A stretch of DNA of 64,000 nucleotides. Source: Polynucleobacter hallstattensis. GTDB lineage: Bacteria > Pseudomonadota > Gammaproteobacteria > Burkholderiales > Burkholderiaceae. Below are positions 17,795 through 26,764 of this stretch, in pieces. Position 1 is the stretch's first letter, and the number at the start of each line of letters is the position of its first letter. The DNA lies in the NCBI RefSeq assembly GCF_018881835.1, contig NZ_JACVPO010000002.1, forward strand, positions 248,001 to 312,000, given 5' to 3'. The position numbers were made by a program, and so were the translations under genes. The notes under the pieces were generated by a model. The model made no database searches and was not told the origin of the DNA. It saw nothing but the letters and a program-made list of their open reading frames with translations.

Positions 17795-18976
17795 TTAAAA
17801 ACGAGTGCATGCATCAGGGCCAATTGCCTGATCCGATGGAACTCTTCCAACAATATTAAATTCGCCATTCTCCACGCGGACAGCAAACATATCTTGCATT
17901 GCCTGATGATCACCAGCACGCATCTTCTTGGTGCCCTGTGGAGTTTGCCAGCTTAAATCATCCATTGCTGTCCGAACTTTGTCGGTTTCAGTAGACTTCG
18001 CTTTTTCTACGGCAGCTTTATAAAAATATAAAAGTCCATATGAATCTGCGCCATAAAGATCAGGTAGCTTGTTATAAGCTTTCTGGAAATCAGTAACAAA
18101 CTTTTTATTCGCTGGATTATCTAACTTAGGAGAGTAGCCAACACCTGTTACAAATCCATTTGCAGACTTCCCAATAGCGCCCATATTTTGAGAAGTAACT
18201 GTGCCAGATGCTCCAACAAGTGTCACCCCTTTATTTAGACCATACTCTTCCATTTGTGAGAATAACCGTACAGTATCGTTTCCAGCCACTGAGGTATAGA
18301 TCACATTAGGCTTAGCGGCCCTTACTTGACCAAAGTATGGTGAATAATCCTTATTATCGAGTGGTGCAAATACTTCGCCAACATCTTTAGCGCCTTTTTC
18401 AGTAGATGCCCTCTTAAATGCTGACACAGTACTACGCCCCATCTCATAGTCAGGTCCGATAAAGAATATATTTGACTTGGGAATTTCTTTATCAACCCAT
18501 GCAGCTAATGCTGCAGACTGCATGCCTGCACGTGCATTTACACGGAATACATTGGGTGAGCATTTATCTCCCGTAATCGAATCCGCAAATGAAACCGATG
18601 TTGCAATTAGCTTATTATTGCGCTCGGCCACCTGCCCTACTGCCAATGTAGATCCCGAATTAACAGTACCAGTTAAAAAATCAACCTTTTCTACCTGGAA
18701 TAATTTCTCTGCCTTTTGAGTTGCAACTGCAGGATTTGCCTCTTCATCTTCATAAATCAAATTAATTTTTCGACCATTAATTCCACCAGCAGCATTAATT
18801 TCCCTTGCGGCGAGATCTAAGCCCATTTTGACCTGCTCGCCAATTGGGGTATAGGTTCCGGATAATGGTGTTACAACTCCAATTTTGATAGGACTAGATT
18901 GCGCAGAAACTAAAGATGCGCCAAGACACAAAGCTACAGCTAGAGCGATTTTTTTTGTTTCAAATTGCTTTTTCAT
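17795..18976 (-). CDS. Branched-chain-type ABC transporter substrate-binding protein
   Basis: A 393-residue periplasmic binding protein of peripla_BP_6 type. A signal peptide (MKKQFETKKIALAVALCLGA, cleaved near VSAQ) precedes IKIGVVTPLSGTYTPIGEQ and the GGINGRKINLIYEDEEANP stretch typical of LivK-like receptors. Homologues in catabolic clusters bind aromatic acids such as benzoates. With the neighbouring CoA ligase and hydroxylase, a furoate- or aromatic-acid ligand is inferred. It lies 21 bases downstream of the hydratase-fold gene. Confidence 0.92.
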   Translation of the reverse strand: MKKQFETKKIALAVALCLGASLVSAQSSPIKIGVVTPLSGTYTPIGEQVKMGLDLAAREINAAGGINGRKINLIYEDEEANPAVATQKAEKLFQVEKVDFLTGTVNSGSTLAVGQVAERNNKLIATSVSFADSITGDKCSPNVFRVNARAGMQSAALAAWVDKEIPKSNIFFIGPDYEMGRSTVSAFKRASTEKGAKDVGEVFAPLDNKDYSPYFGQVRAAKPNVIYTSVAGNDTVRLFSQMEEYGLNKGVTLVGASGTVTSQNMGAIGKSANGFVTGVGYSPKLDNPANKKFVTDFQKAYNKLPDLYGADSYGLLYFYKAAVEKAKSTETDKVRTAMDDLSWQTPQGTKKMRAGDHQAMQDMFAVRVENGEFNIVGRVPSDQAIGPDACTRF

Positions 18977-18997
18977 GATGTACTCTCCTCAAAAAAA

Positions 18998-19807
18998 TTA
19001 ACGACCAACAAAATTTGGTTGACGCTTTCCATGAAAAGCTTCAACCCCTTCCTTAAAATCTTCCGAATTACGTAATCGGCTATAACAATGGCCCTCGACT
19101 TCGATTGCTGTAGTTAATAGGCAATCCTCTGTTTCATTCAGCATCTTCTTTGCTGTTCTCTGCGCCAAAGGCGAAAATGAACGTAGTTCATCCACCAATT
19201 TAGAAACGGCAGTAGTAAGCTCAGAATCTGGAACACACTCCGTTGCTACGCCCCATTCATATGCTTGCTGCCCTTTAATACGCCTAGAACGCATCACAAT
19301 ATCTTTGGTTCTAGTTATGCCGACCATTTTTTGTAAACGTGCAGATCCACCTGAGCCAGGAATTTGGCCTAATTTTTGCTCGGGTAACGCATAGAGAGTA
19401 GATTCAGCTGCTATACGAAAATCGCATGCTAAAGAAATTTCAAAGCCAACACCGAAACAATAGCCATGGTTTGCAGCAATGACTGGTTTTGTACAGCGCG
19501 TAGGCGCTGCAATATTCCATGCTAGTTTTGAAACGTGTTCTGGAGTTGCCTCCAAAAATCCTTTAATATCTCCACCACTAGAAAAGTGCTCCCCTTCAGC
19601 TCTCAATACAATAATACGTACGCGATCATCAGCATCTAGGGTCTCGAATGCAGCGCGTAATTGATCCCGCTGTGGCATCTGGATCACATTAAAAGGAGGC
19701 CTTTTTAAAACAATATCTGCTCTTTGTTGAGATTCATTAATCTCCACATAGAAACCATCAAGGTTATCAAGAATATTGCTAAAAGGATGCTTCAAAATTG
19801 TCGTCAT
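18998..19807 (-). CDS. Enoyl-CoA hydratase/isomerase-fold protein (HmfE-like, candidate 2-oxoglutaryl-CoA hydrolase)
   Basis: A 269-residue crotonase-fold protein. The two oxyanion-hole regions are visible: EGEHFSSGGDIKGF and NHGYCFGVGFEISLACDFRIAAES, followed by LPEQKLGQIPGSGGSARLQ. Its position directly after the acyl-CoA synthetase matches hmfE, assigned to hydrolysis of 2-oxoglutaryl-CoA at the end of the furoate route. By sequence alone it could equally be a hydratase or ring hydrolase, so the specific reaction is inference from gene order. Confidence 0.85.
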   Translation of the reverse strand: MTTILKHPFSNILDNLDGFYVEINESQQRADIVLKRPPFNVIQMPQRDQLRAAFETLDADDRVRIIVLRAEGEHFSSGGDIKGFLEATPEHVSKLAWNIAAPTRCTKPVIAANHGYCFGVGFEISLACDFRIAAESTLYALPEQKLGQIPGSGGSARLQKMVGITRTKDIVMRSRRIKGQQAYEWGVATECVPDSELTTAVSKLVDELRSFSPLAQRTAKKMLNETEDCLLTTAIEVEGHCYSRLRNSEDFKEGVEAFHGKRQPNFVGR

Positions 19808-19828
19808 AAGGTCTTTCTAGTAAAAAAA

Positions 19829-21364
19829 TTAAGCTCTTTCATATTCGCCAGCAATCAACATACGCCGCAATACCTTTCCCACTGGTGACTTGGGAATTTC
19901 TCTAACAAAAACATATTCACGGGGGCGCTTAAAGTTGATCAAATCAGAACTACGGCAATATTCATCTAGGGCAATTGAATCTACAATTCCGGAGGCCTTA
20001 ATGAAAGCAACTACTTTTTGGCCAAGGCGATCGTCTTTCAATCCCGCAACTGCAACCTCACTTACTGAAGGATGCAAAGACAGGATTGATTCAATCTCAA
20101 CAGGGGAGATATTTTCACCCCCAGAAATGATCATGTCATCTACGCGACCAGTAACAAATAAGTCGCCTGACTCATCAAAGTAACCTGTATCACCTGTGAA
20201 ATACCAGCCGCCCCGAATAGACTTTTGATCTGCGTCTGGGCGCTTCCAGTAGCCCTCAAACGCCTCATCTCCCGAGAGGTCACAAATAATTTGCCCCTCT
20301 TCATTGCATGATGCCAATTGTGTAGGCATAGTCTGTATAGACCCTTGATCTAACTTAACCACCTTAATGCGTGCATTTATTCCAGCCTTGCCAGCACAGC
20401 CTGGCTTAGCCACTGCGTTCTTATTAATAGTGTATGTATAGATTTCACTTGAGCCGTAATGATTTACGAATAACTCAGGAGAGAAAGCTTCACTTAGACT
20501 TATCAATAAAGCATCATGCATAGGAGCACCTGCAAATCCTAACTTCTTAACAGTTTTAACACGACTTGCATTGAAATTTTTTGACTGGAGCATGTCGTGA
20601 TAAAGCGTTGGTACTAAATAGAGATGAGTCACTGCCTCCCGCTCAATTGCATCTATTGCCTTATCCACATCCCAACGTGGTACAGCAACATATGTGCCAT
20701 TAACAATGCATAGAGATAGCAGTGTGCGCACGCCCATCGTGTGATACAGAGGCATTACACCTAAGGTCACCTCGGCCATTGCATACTGGTTTTGAGCCAC
20801 ATGTGCAATCCCTGCTGCTCGCTCAGCCCGCTGCTTTCTTGGGACACCTTTTGGCTTGCCGGTAGTACCAGAAGTGAAAAGCATGACAGAAATATCCTCA
20901 ACGTGACCCTTTGCAATAGGCTCAAAACCTACCTGTATCAACTCCTCAAAATAGGTATATCCATCTGAGGCACCCTTCTCCGTGCAAAGAATGAAGGGGA
21001 TTGATTTACTAGTTTCTGATTCCAAATAGTTACTCAGGGATACCCCCTCAACGAATGCTAATTTGACATCAGCATTTTGAGCGCAATAATCAATCTCATC
21101 AGACTTAGAACGCCAATTTAAAGGGACGATAGCGATACCTGCCATCTGACAAGCCCAATGAATAGTGGCTGCCTCATAGCGATTTTGTAAAATGGTCAAA
21201 ATCCGATCACCGTTCCTCAAGCCTTTTTCATTAAAAAATTGTTGAATAGCGCCAATATGTAGCGCCCAATTTCCGTAGGTATAGCGCTTGTCACCATCTA
21301 CGATTGCCAAGCTATCTGGATCACGCTCTACAGCCTGCAAAAAAGTTCTGCCTAAATCAAGCAT
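19829..21364 (-). CDS. AMP-dependent acyl-CoA synthetase (HmfD-like, candidate 2-furoyl-CoA synthetase)
   Basis: A 511-residue ANL-superfamily ligase that activates a carboxylic acid with ATP and CoA. Motifs in order are the P-loop VMLFTSGTTGKPKGVPRKQ, A5-type NHYGSSEIYTYT, YFTGDTGYFDESGDLFVTGR, DDMIISGGENISPVEIE, and the C-terminal catalytic lysine in SPVGKVLRR. The ATG at 21364 has GGGAG five bases upstream and overlaps the iron-sulfur subunit gene by 8 bases. Upstream in-frame ATGs exist at 21376 and 21400. Its place after a molybdenum-hydroxylase trio fits 2-furoyl-CoA synthetase. Confidence 0.88.
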   Translation of the reverse strand: MLDLGRTFLQAVERDPDSLAIVDGDKRYTYGNWALHIGAIQQFFNEKGLRNGDRILTILQNRYEAATIHWACQMAGIAIVPLNWRSKSDEIDYCAQNADVKLAFVEGVSLSNYLESETSKSIPFILCTEKGASDGYTYFEELIQVGFEPIAKGHVEDISVMLFTSGTTGKPKGVPRKQRAERAAGIAHVAQNQYAMAEVTLGVMPLYHTMGVRTLLSLCIVNGTYVAVPRWDVDKAIDAIEREAVTHLYLVPTLYHDMLQSKNFNASRVKTVKKLGFAGAPMHDALLISLSEAFSPELFVNHYGSSEIYTYTINKNAVAKPGCAGKAGINARIKVVKLDQGSIQTMPTQLASCNEEGQIICDLSGDEAFEGYWKRPDADQKSIRGGWYFTGDTGYFDESGDLFVTGRVDDMIISGGENISPVEIESILSLHPSVSEVAVAGLKDDRLGQKVVAFIKASGIVDSIALDEYCRSSDLINFKRPREYVFVREIPKSPVGKVLRRMLIAGEYERA

Positions 21365-21851
21365 GATCTCTCCCATTTTTGTGGGCCCTAGCTGAGGCAA
21401 CTTCTAAAACTGCCTCGACTATTCCAACATATCCAGTGCACCGACATAAGTTGCCCGACAAACCCTCCCGAACCTGCAACTCAGTCGGATTTGAATTTTT
21501 GTTGAGTAGATCCTCAGCTGACATCAAAAACCCAGCCGTACAAAATCCACATTGAAGCGCATGATATTTTTTAAAGGCGCTTTGCAAATCAGACATCTCA
21601 CCCGATTTCGAAATACCTTCTACGGTATTAACACTAGCACCATCAGCTTGACAGGCGAATATTAGACAGGAACGAATAACTTCTCCATCAAGCTCAACCG
21701 TGCATGCTCCACATACGCCATGTTCACAACCTGCATGGGTTCCTGTTAAGCCCAAATCATGCCGAATGAAATCAAGTAATGTAGTGCGTGATTCACAAGC
21801 AGCTTCGCGCTCTACCCCATTTAAAAATAGTGCTACCAAATGATTCTTCAT
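21357..21851 (-). CDS. Molybdenum hydroxylase [2Fe-2S] small subunit (HmfC-like)
   Basis: A 164-residue xanthine-oxidase-family iron-sulfur subunit. The N-terminal plant-type ferredoxin cluster is CEHGVCGACTVELDG plus a later Cys (RSC). The C-terminal helical cluster is CGFCTAGF with CRCTGYVGIVEAV. It carries electrons between the molybdopterin and FAD subunits. The gap to the FAD subunit gene is one base and the overlap with the synthetase gene is 8 bases, so the subunits are clearly cotranslated. Confidence 0.95.
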   Translation of the reverse strand: MKNHLVALFLNGVEREAACESRTTLLDFIRHDLGLTGTHAGCEHGVCGACTVELDGEVIRSCLIFACQADGASVNTVEGISKSGEMSDLQSAFKKYHALQCGFCTAGFLMSAEDLLNKNSNPTELQVREGLSGNLCRCTGYVGIVEAVLEVASARAHKNGRDHA

Positions 21852-21852
21852 T

Positions 21853-22686
21853 CTATTTAATCACTTTAAAATCTATAGCTTGTTGGCATGCACGCTTTCC
21901 AAGTGAGCGCATCAGATGTCGGCGTAATCCTGAAGTTGCAGTCGGATCCTCCCTAACCTCTGTTTCAGAGGCTAAATTGTCAATAAACTGGTTGATCTCA
22001 TTCACAGAATTAGCAACGCATTTATATACCCGCGCGGTATCATCAATACCTCCAAACCCTATAGTCCAACTATTGCCTTCCTGAATGACTGCAACAGCTA
22101 CTACTGCAAAATCTCCATGGCGATAACCGTACTCGGCGAATCCAAATTTGGCATCATGCCCACGAATTGGAAACTGGATAGACTCGATAAATTCATTTGA
22201 TTGACGACAAGTTTGCAGCGCTCCTAGAAAAAAATCTTTGGCTTGAACTATTCGCCTTTTCTTTTTACTGACTAGTGTGACAGAGCCCTCTAATACGGCT
22301 AAGCCAAGAACTAATTCAGCGCTGGGATCAGCATGGGCAATCGATCCGCATACTGTTCCACGATTCCGAATTGGAGCATGAGCTATCCATGGGAACATCA
22401 TGCTTAAAAGTGGCTGAGTCTTATCAAGATCAATCCACTTTTCTAATTCAGCCTGTCTAACACCGGACCCAACGAGTAGGACATCACCAGAAATACCAAA
22501 ATTTTTGAGCTCTATAACCTTATTGATATCGATTAGATGATCGGGGCTAGCCACTCTCATTGCCAATACTGGGACAAGCGTTTGACCGCCAGCAATGATA
22601 CGGGCATCATCACCATACTGGTCCAATAAATTTAAAATATCGGCTTGGGAGTTGACCTGGTGCATCACAAATGGAGCAGACTTCAT
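21853..22686 (-). CDS. Molybdenum hydroxylase FAD-binding medium subunit (HmfB-like)
   Basis: A 277-residue flavoprotein subunit of the CoxM/xanthine dehydrogenase type. FAD-binding signatures are IIAGGQTLVPVLAMRVASPDHLIDI and IRNRGTVCGSIAHADPSAEL, followed by the CO_deh_flav_C region. There is no obvious extra [4Fe-4S] insertion like that in the beta subunit of 4-hydroxybenzoyl-CoA reductase, which argues for an oxidative dehydrogenase, not a Birch-type reductase. It overlaps the large-subunit gene by 4 bases. Confidence 0.93.
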   Translation of the reverse strand: MKSAPFVMHQVNSQADILNLLDQYGDDARIIAGGQTLVPVLAMRVASPDHLIDINKVIELKNFGISGDVLLVGSGVRQAELEKWIDLDKTQPLLSMMFPWIAHAPIRNRGTVCGSIAHADPSAELVLGLAVLEGSVTLVSKKKRRIVQAKDFFLGALQTCRQSNEFIESIQFPIRGHDAKFGFAEYGYRHGDFAVVAVAVIQEGNSWTIGFGGIDDTARVYKCVANSVNEINQFIDNLASETEVREDPTATSGLRRHLMRSLGKRACQQAIDFKVIK

Positions 22687-25667
22687 TTACCAACTCCCAA
22701 TATAGTAAAAAATCTGCTAAGCAAGAGTTTAAAGAAGCCTTCCTGTTTTGCGCCGGCTTCTTTTGCAAGTGCCCTAAATAGCTGATCTAAGACTAATCGA
22801 ATCGCACCCTCTAATAACCTGCTACCAATTGCTGCAAGCTTTCCTGATACCTGAGCTTGGTAGTCATACTTTAAAAGAGTAGTGCCCCCATCATTCTTCA
22901 AGCTTACTTGACCTATCCCCAACGCCATTCCCAATGGACCACGACCTTCTCCACCCAAAGAAAAACTATCGGGATCTTGAATATTTGTTAAATCGACTTT
23001 GGCTACAAAGCGAGCCTTTGCAATACCAATTCGTACAACTGCTATGCAATCAAACCGAATACCATTGGATATAGATGTTTTGCAAATCGATTCACAGCCC
23101 GGAATAACATTCTTCAACCTCTCCGGATCAAGCAAAACTGTAAAGATATTTTCTGGAAGAATCTGCAACCTAACTTCGCCCTGAGCTTTCAAAGGATAGT
23201 AAGCATTCGACACCATTGAAGAAATCTGATTCGATGACTTATCAAGCTTAAGCAAACCCTTTTGTACAAGAAGCGCATGAATTCGACTTGGAGTTGCAGG
23301 CAGGACAATATCTTCGATATCTAATGCGTCTGCAATTGCATTTGCAATACAAACTGGAGTACTCATACTATTTCCTTCACCAATTCCTTTAGCACCCAAA
23401 GGAGTGAATGGGCTTGGAGATTCTTGGTGATAAATTTTGGGAGTGCAAATATCACTTGCAGTAGGTAAGCGATAGTCTGCAAAAGTTCCTGACAGAAAAT
23501 TTCCATCACTACTATAGACAAACTCCTCAAAAAGAGCTGCCCCAACGGCTTGTGCATAGGCGCCATAAATCTGTCCATCTGCTAAGGCTGGGTTTAGTAT
23601 TTTTCCTGCGTCGTGTACAGTAATATATTGATCAATCTTTGCGGAGCAAGTTTCTGGATCTATCTCGATCCCACAGGCATCAATAGCAAAACCATACGCA
23701 GCAGAAGTATTGATTCGATCACCCTCATCAGGCGCCTCTAAAACATCTGCGCTCCAAAAGTGCGTTTCCCGTAACGCAAGAATGGCTTCAGGTCCAAGAG
23801 CCTCTCGAATCAATCCCGGAGACCAATGAAAATTTCCGCATAATCTTGAGAAAGAAATACTTCTACTTTCATCTGCGGCTACCGATATGTTTCCATTTGC
23901 AAATATTAAGTCTTCTGGCCTTGCCTGTAGGGCGTGCGCTGCATAATCAGCAATTCGAGCCTTTAACTTTTCAGCTGCAAGAAATACTGTGCCCGCAACT
24001 GCTCCCGCAAAACGACTAGAATAATTTCCGGCGGCAATTGACCATGCATCTTTAGCAGTATCAAAATCTACGTTCACCTGAATTTGTGAAGGCAAGACGC
24101 CAAAAACGTCTGCTAATAGCTGGCTGATAACGGTTTGATGGCCTTGACCAGCTGGGGCTGAAGCGATATTAGCAGTAATATTTCCAGAAGGGTCAATACT
24201 CACAGTTGCCGAGGTGATCGCTCCATTTTTTGGGCCGGCTTTTGCTCTTTGCTCTTTTGTAAGAACGGTTGTGATGTAACCCATATTGGAAACTGAGGGT
24301 TCAACAATCGAGGAAATACCAATACCGTAGTAACGTCCCTCTTTTTTAGCCTGTTCCCTACGGTCCAACATTTTTCGAAACTCTGGAGAACTCTCCAGTA
24401 TTTTTAAAGCCTGTTGGTAGTTGCCAGAATCTAGTAATGCTCCTGCGGCTGCCCGATATGGAAATTGCTCTTTTTGAACATAATTTAACGCTGCAATTTC
24501 TTGATGCGTTTTGCCTAACGTTTTTGCAATTTTATGAATTAAGCGTTCTAGGGCGTAATAAACCTGAGGACCGCCAAAACCCCTTACCAGTCCAGTAGGA
24601 GTTTTGTTGATCAATACAACACGATTACGAATTTTTAAATTCTGAATTTGATATGGGCCTGTCACGCACCCATGCATGCGATACAGGGTTGCTGGCTCAG
24701 GAGCCCTTAAATAGGCACCGCAATCTTCAATTTGATCGTAATCTAGCGCTAATATTTTTCCATTTTCATCCACTGCAGCGCGCAAATGAGTGTGGCGGGA
24801 TGTTGCAGAAGTTGCTGCCTGAAGATGCTCTAGGCGATCCTCAATAAATTTCACTGGGGCACCAGCTTTACGCGATGCCAAGCAGCTCATAATGATATAT
24901 GGCAAGACTGATTGCTTAACGCCAAAACTACCGCCTGAATCTGGGGCAACATGATGACGTAATTTTGTTCCGGGAATCTTGAGTGCAGCAGCCATGACTA
25001 CCTGCAATGAAAATGGGCCCATAAAATTTGACGTTACTTCATATGAGGAGTCTGCCTCTCGCCATTGTGCAATCACCCCCCCTGTTTCTATTGGTGTACA
25101 TGAATTGCGAGGATAGCGGATATCCACTTCAATGACACTGGAAGCCTGTTGGAATGCAGTATCTGGGTCGCCGTATTTAAATGAGCGATCTGAAACACAA
25201 TTACTACCAATGTCATCATGCAAAATGATCGAAGTATCTGCTAGAGCAGCATCTACATCGACTACGGCGGGAAGAGGCTGAATATTGACCTCAACCTTCT
25301 CAACCCCGTCTTCTGCCAGCGCCCGTGATTCAGCAATAACAACTGCTATAGGCTCCCCTACATAACGAACAAACTCGCTAGCCAATACCCACTGACGCAT
25401 GGGAGTTTTAACGGCAACCACTAATGGACTAGACCAGGCTTGCACGTCCTTGATGGTCAGAATAGCCCTCACACCCCTAATTAATAGTGCAGACTCAATG
25501 TCCACAGAAATAATTTTTCCATGAGCGATTGGAGAGCGCACAACTGCTGCATATAAGGTTCCAACAGGTAAAGGGAGATCATCGAGGTAGCGACCTCCCC
25601 CCGTCAGAAGAGCAACATCCTCTACGCGTTCACATGAGCTACCTAAATAGTTTGCACTTGGATTCAA
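22683..25667 (-). CDS. Molybdenum hydroxylase large subunit fused to a CoxG-like domain (HmfA-like)
   Basis: A 994-residue protein. Residues about 1-805 are the molybdopterin catalytic subunit: GGGRYLDD, DSGGSFGVKQ, TPTGLVRGFGGPQ, AGQGHQTV, and the catalytic Glu (about 764) in GAKGIGEGNS. The AYxCSFR loop of true CO dehydrogenases is absent. Residues about 824-975 form a CoxG/SRPBCC domain (GEVRLQILPENIFTVLLDPERL, NVIPGCES, VSGKLAAIGSRLLEG). The only plausible start is TTG at 25667: no in-frame ATG lies between it and an upstream stop, and AAAGAG sits just before. It probably hydroxylates furoyl-CoA at C5 using water. Confidence 0.9.
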   Translation of the reverse strand: MNPSANYLGSSCERVEDVALLTGGGRYLDDLPLPVGTLYAAVVRSPIAHGKIISVDIESALLIRGVRAILTIKDVQAWSSPLVVAVKTPMRQWVLASEFVRYVGEPIAVVIAESRALAEDGVEKVEVNIQPLPAVVDVDAALADTSIILHDDIGSNCVSDRSFKYGDPDTAFQQASSVIEVDIRYPRNSCTPIETGGVIAQWREADSSYEVTSNFMGPFSLQVVMAAALKIPGTKLRHHVAPDSGGSFGVKQSVLPYIIMSCLASRKAGAPVKFIEDRLEHLQAATSATSRHTHLRAAVDENGKILALDYDQIEDCGAYLRAPEPATLYRMHGCVTGPYQIQNLKIRNRVVLINKTPTGLVRGFGGPQVYYALERLIHKIAKTLGKTHQEIAALNYVQKEQFPYRAAAGALLDSGNYQQALKILESSPEFRKMLDRREQAKKEGRYYGIGISSIVEPSVSNMGYITTVLTKEQRAKAGPKNGAITSATVSIDPSGNITANIASAPAGQGHQTVISQLLADVFGVLPSQIQVNVDFDTAKDAWSIAAGNYSSRFAGAVAGTVFLAAEKLKARIADYAAHALQARPEDLIFANGNISVAADESRSISFSRLCGNFHWSPGLIREALGPEAILALRETHFWSADVLEAPDEGDRINTSAAYGFAIDACGIEIDPETCSAKIDQYITVHDAGKILNPALADGQIYGAYAQAVGAALFEEFVYSSDGNFLSGTFADYRLPTASDICTPKIYHQESPSPFTPLGAKGIGEGNSMSTPVCIANAIADALDIEDIVLPATPSRIHALLVQKGLLKLDKSSNQISSMVSNAYYPLKAQGEVRLQILPENIFTVLLDPERLKNVIPGCESICKTSISNGIRFDCIAVVRIGIAKARFVAKVDLTNIQDPDSFSLGGEGRGPLGMALGIGQVSLKNDGGTTLLKYDYQAQVSGKLAAIGSRLLEGAIRLVLDQLFRALAKEAGAKQEGFFKLLLSRFFTILGVGK

Positions 25668-25740
25668 TCTACTCTTTTCAGCTAAATTTATGATTCATTC
25701 ACACTGAAAGAAGCTTAATGATCGAATAAGCAGCATGCTT

Positions 25741-25799
25741 ACCCTAAAGTCCGCCTACTTACCTTAGGGTCTGATTATATGCATCAGGTAAACCCTAGG
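25741..25799 (-). promoter_or_regulatory. Candidate promoter and operator repeats of the catabolic operon
   Basis: A consensus -10, TATAAT, lies on the minus strand at 25779-25774. No matching -35 is found at 16-18 bases, which suits an activator-dependent promoter. ACCCTAA (25741-25747), its inverse TTAGGGT (25764-25770) and ACCCTA again (25792-25797) surround it. The two same-orientation copies are 51 bases apart, about five helical turns. The inner pair could also fold as a 9-bp hairpin at the mRNA 5' end. The AraC-type protein encoded just upstream is the obvious candidate ligand. Confidence 0.4.
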
Positions 25800-26667
25800 A
25801 GTCTAGCTTTGGAGCCTTCTCTACTTGCTGACGATAAAGACTCGGAGTTACACCCTGGTGCTGTTTAAAAAACCGAGTGAAGTGACTTTGAGCAGAGAAT
25901 CCAAGCTCATCACCAATGTCAGTAAGACTCCCACTCTTATCTGCGAGCGCATCAAATGCAAACTCCATTCTCAGGACATTTGCAAATACAATCGGTGAAA
26001 GTCCTGTGCAGCGCCTAAATAGCTCAAAAAAATGTGATCGAGAAAGATCGACACTTTGGGCAATAACTGAAATGTCTCCAAATCCCTGAGGAGAGGTACG
26101 CATAATATGAATTGCTTTTCGGATTCTAGGATCCATAAATACCAAAGTATTTCCGGAATTACGTAAATCACCCTGAGTTAAAAGATCGGCATCTTCCATA
26201 AAACTCAAAACGAGCTCAATCAAGGTGGATTCAAGATAATCATGAGTGATTTGGTCGGCCCACCAAAGCTCCATTGAAATTTTTTCGAGCGCCTGCTTTT
26301 GATGGACACCCAAAGCAGATAAATTGTTGATAAAAAATCGAGGGTGGCTACTAGCTAAGAATTTTTTACTAAATGATGCTAGCCACTTTGGCTCAAGATA
26401 CAGCGCAAGCAAAATGGGATTTTCACCATTAACTGGCATATGCAGATAGGAATGTTCTTCCCAGGCATTTATGAGGACTGCATTGTCATCAGTTAATGGG
26501 CAACGTTGCTCTCTTACCTGAAAAGCGATATCAGGTCCTGCAACCTTGCATAAAATGTGACAGTGATGGTGGGCATGGGTTACTAGAGGGGCATCCATCT
26601 CGAGAAGCGCCACTCTACCAAACTCACCATGAAGAAGTCGAATTACTTTTGACATGCATTGAATCAT
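25795..26667 (-). CDS. AraC-family transcriptional regulator
   Basis: A 290-residue regulator. The N-terminal cupin-like domain has His-rich THAHHHCHILCKV and the typical VLINAWEEHSYLHMP. The C-terminal double helix-turn-helix (about residues 190-285) has IRKAIHIMRTSPQGFGDISV, AQSVDLSRSHFFELFRRCTG and GDELGFSAQSHFTRFFKQHQGVTPSLYRQQ. It lies immediately upstream of the catabolic operon on the same strand, so it probably activates it in response to the substrate or its CoA ester. A second in-frame ATG at 26655 is possible; neither start has a strong Shine-Dalgarno. Confidence 0.9.
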   Translation of the reverse strand: MIQCMSKVIRLLHGEFGRVALLEMDAPLVTHAHHHCHILCKVAGPDIAFQVREQRCPLTDDNAVLINAWEEHSYLHMPVNGENPILLALYLEPKWLASFSKKFLASSHPRFFINNLSALGVHQKQALEKISMELWWADQITHDYLESTLIELVLSFMEDADLLTQGDLRNSGNTLVFMDPRIRKAIHIMRTSPQGFGDISVIAQSVDLSRSHFFELFRRCTGLSPIVFANVLRMEFAFDALADKSGSLTDIGDELGFSAQSHFTRFFKQHQGVTPSLYRQQVEKAPKLDS

Positions 26668-26705
26668 CTCACATACATGCTAAGTCAACCTGTAATTCTC
26701 TTTTA

Positions 26706-26716
26706 TTGCACTGCAA
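26706..26716. promoter_or_regulatory. Short palindrome upstream of the AraC gene
   Basis: TTGCA-C-TGCAA is a perfect 11-base interrupted palindrome about 40 bases before the regulator's start codon. It could be an autoregulatory site. A short palindrome can also arise by chance. Confidence 0.25.
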
Positions 26717-26764
26717 AAAAGTTATGATTTCTCAGGACTACAACACTAAAGAAGGAAATGCATT

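Noticed and set aside
14387..18976. Branched-chain amino acid transporter
   Set aside because: The proteins are of this family, but they are locked inside a catabolic operon, so an amino acid ligand is less likely than the pathway substrate. No gene symbols of the liv system were assigned.
21357..25667. Aerobic CO dehydrogenase (coxMSL) or 4-hydroxybenzoyl-CoA reductase
   Set aside because: The large subunit lacks the AYxCSFR active-site loop of form I CO dehydrogenase, and the medium subunit shows no extra [4Fe-4S] insertion as in the reductase. The acyl-CoA synthetase and UbiD neighbours fit the furoyl-CoA route better.
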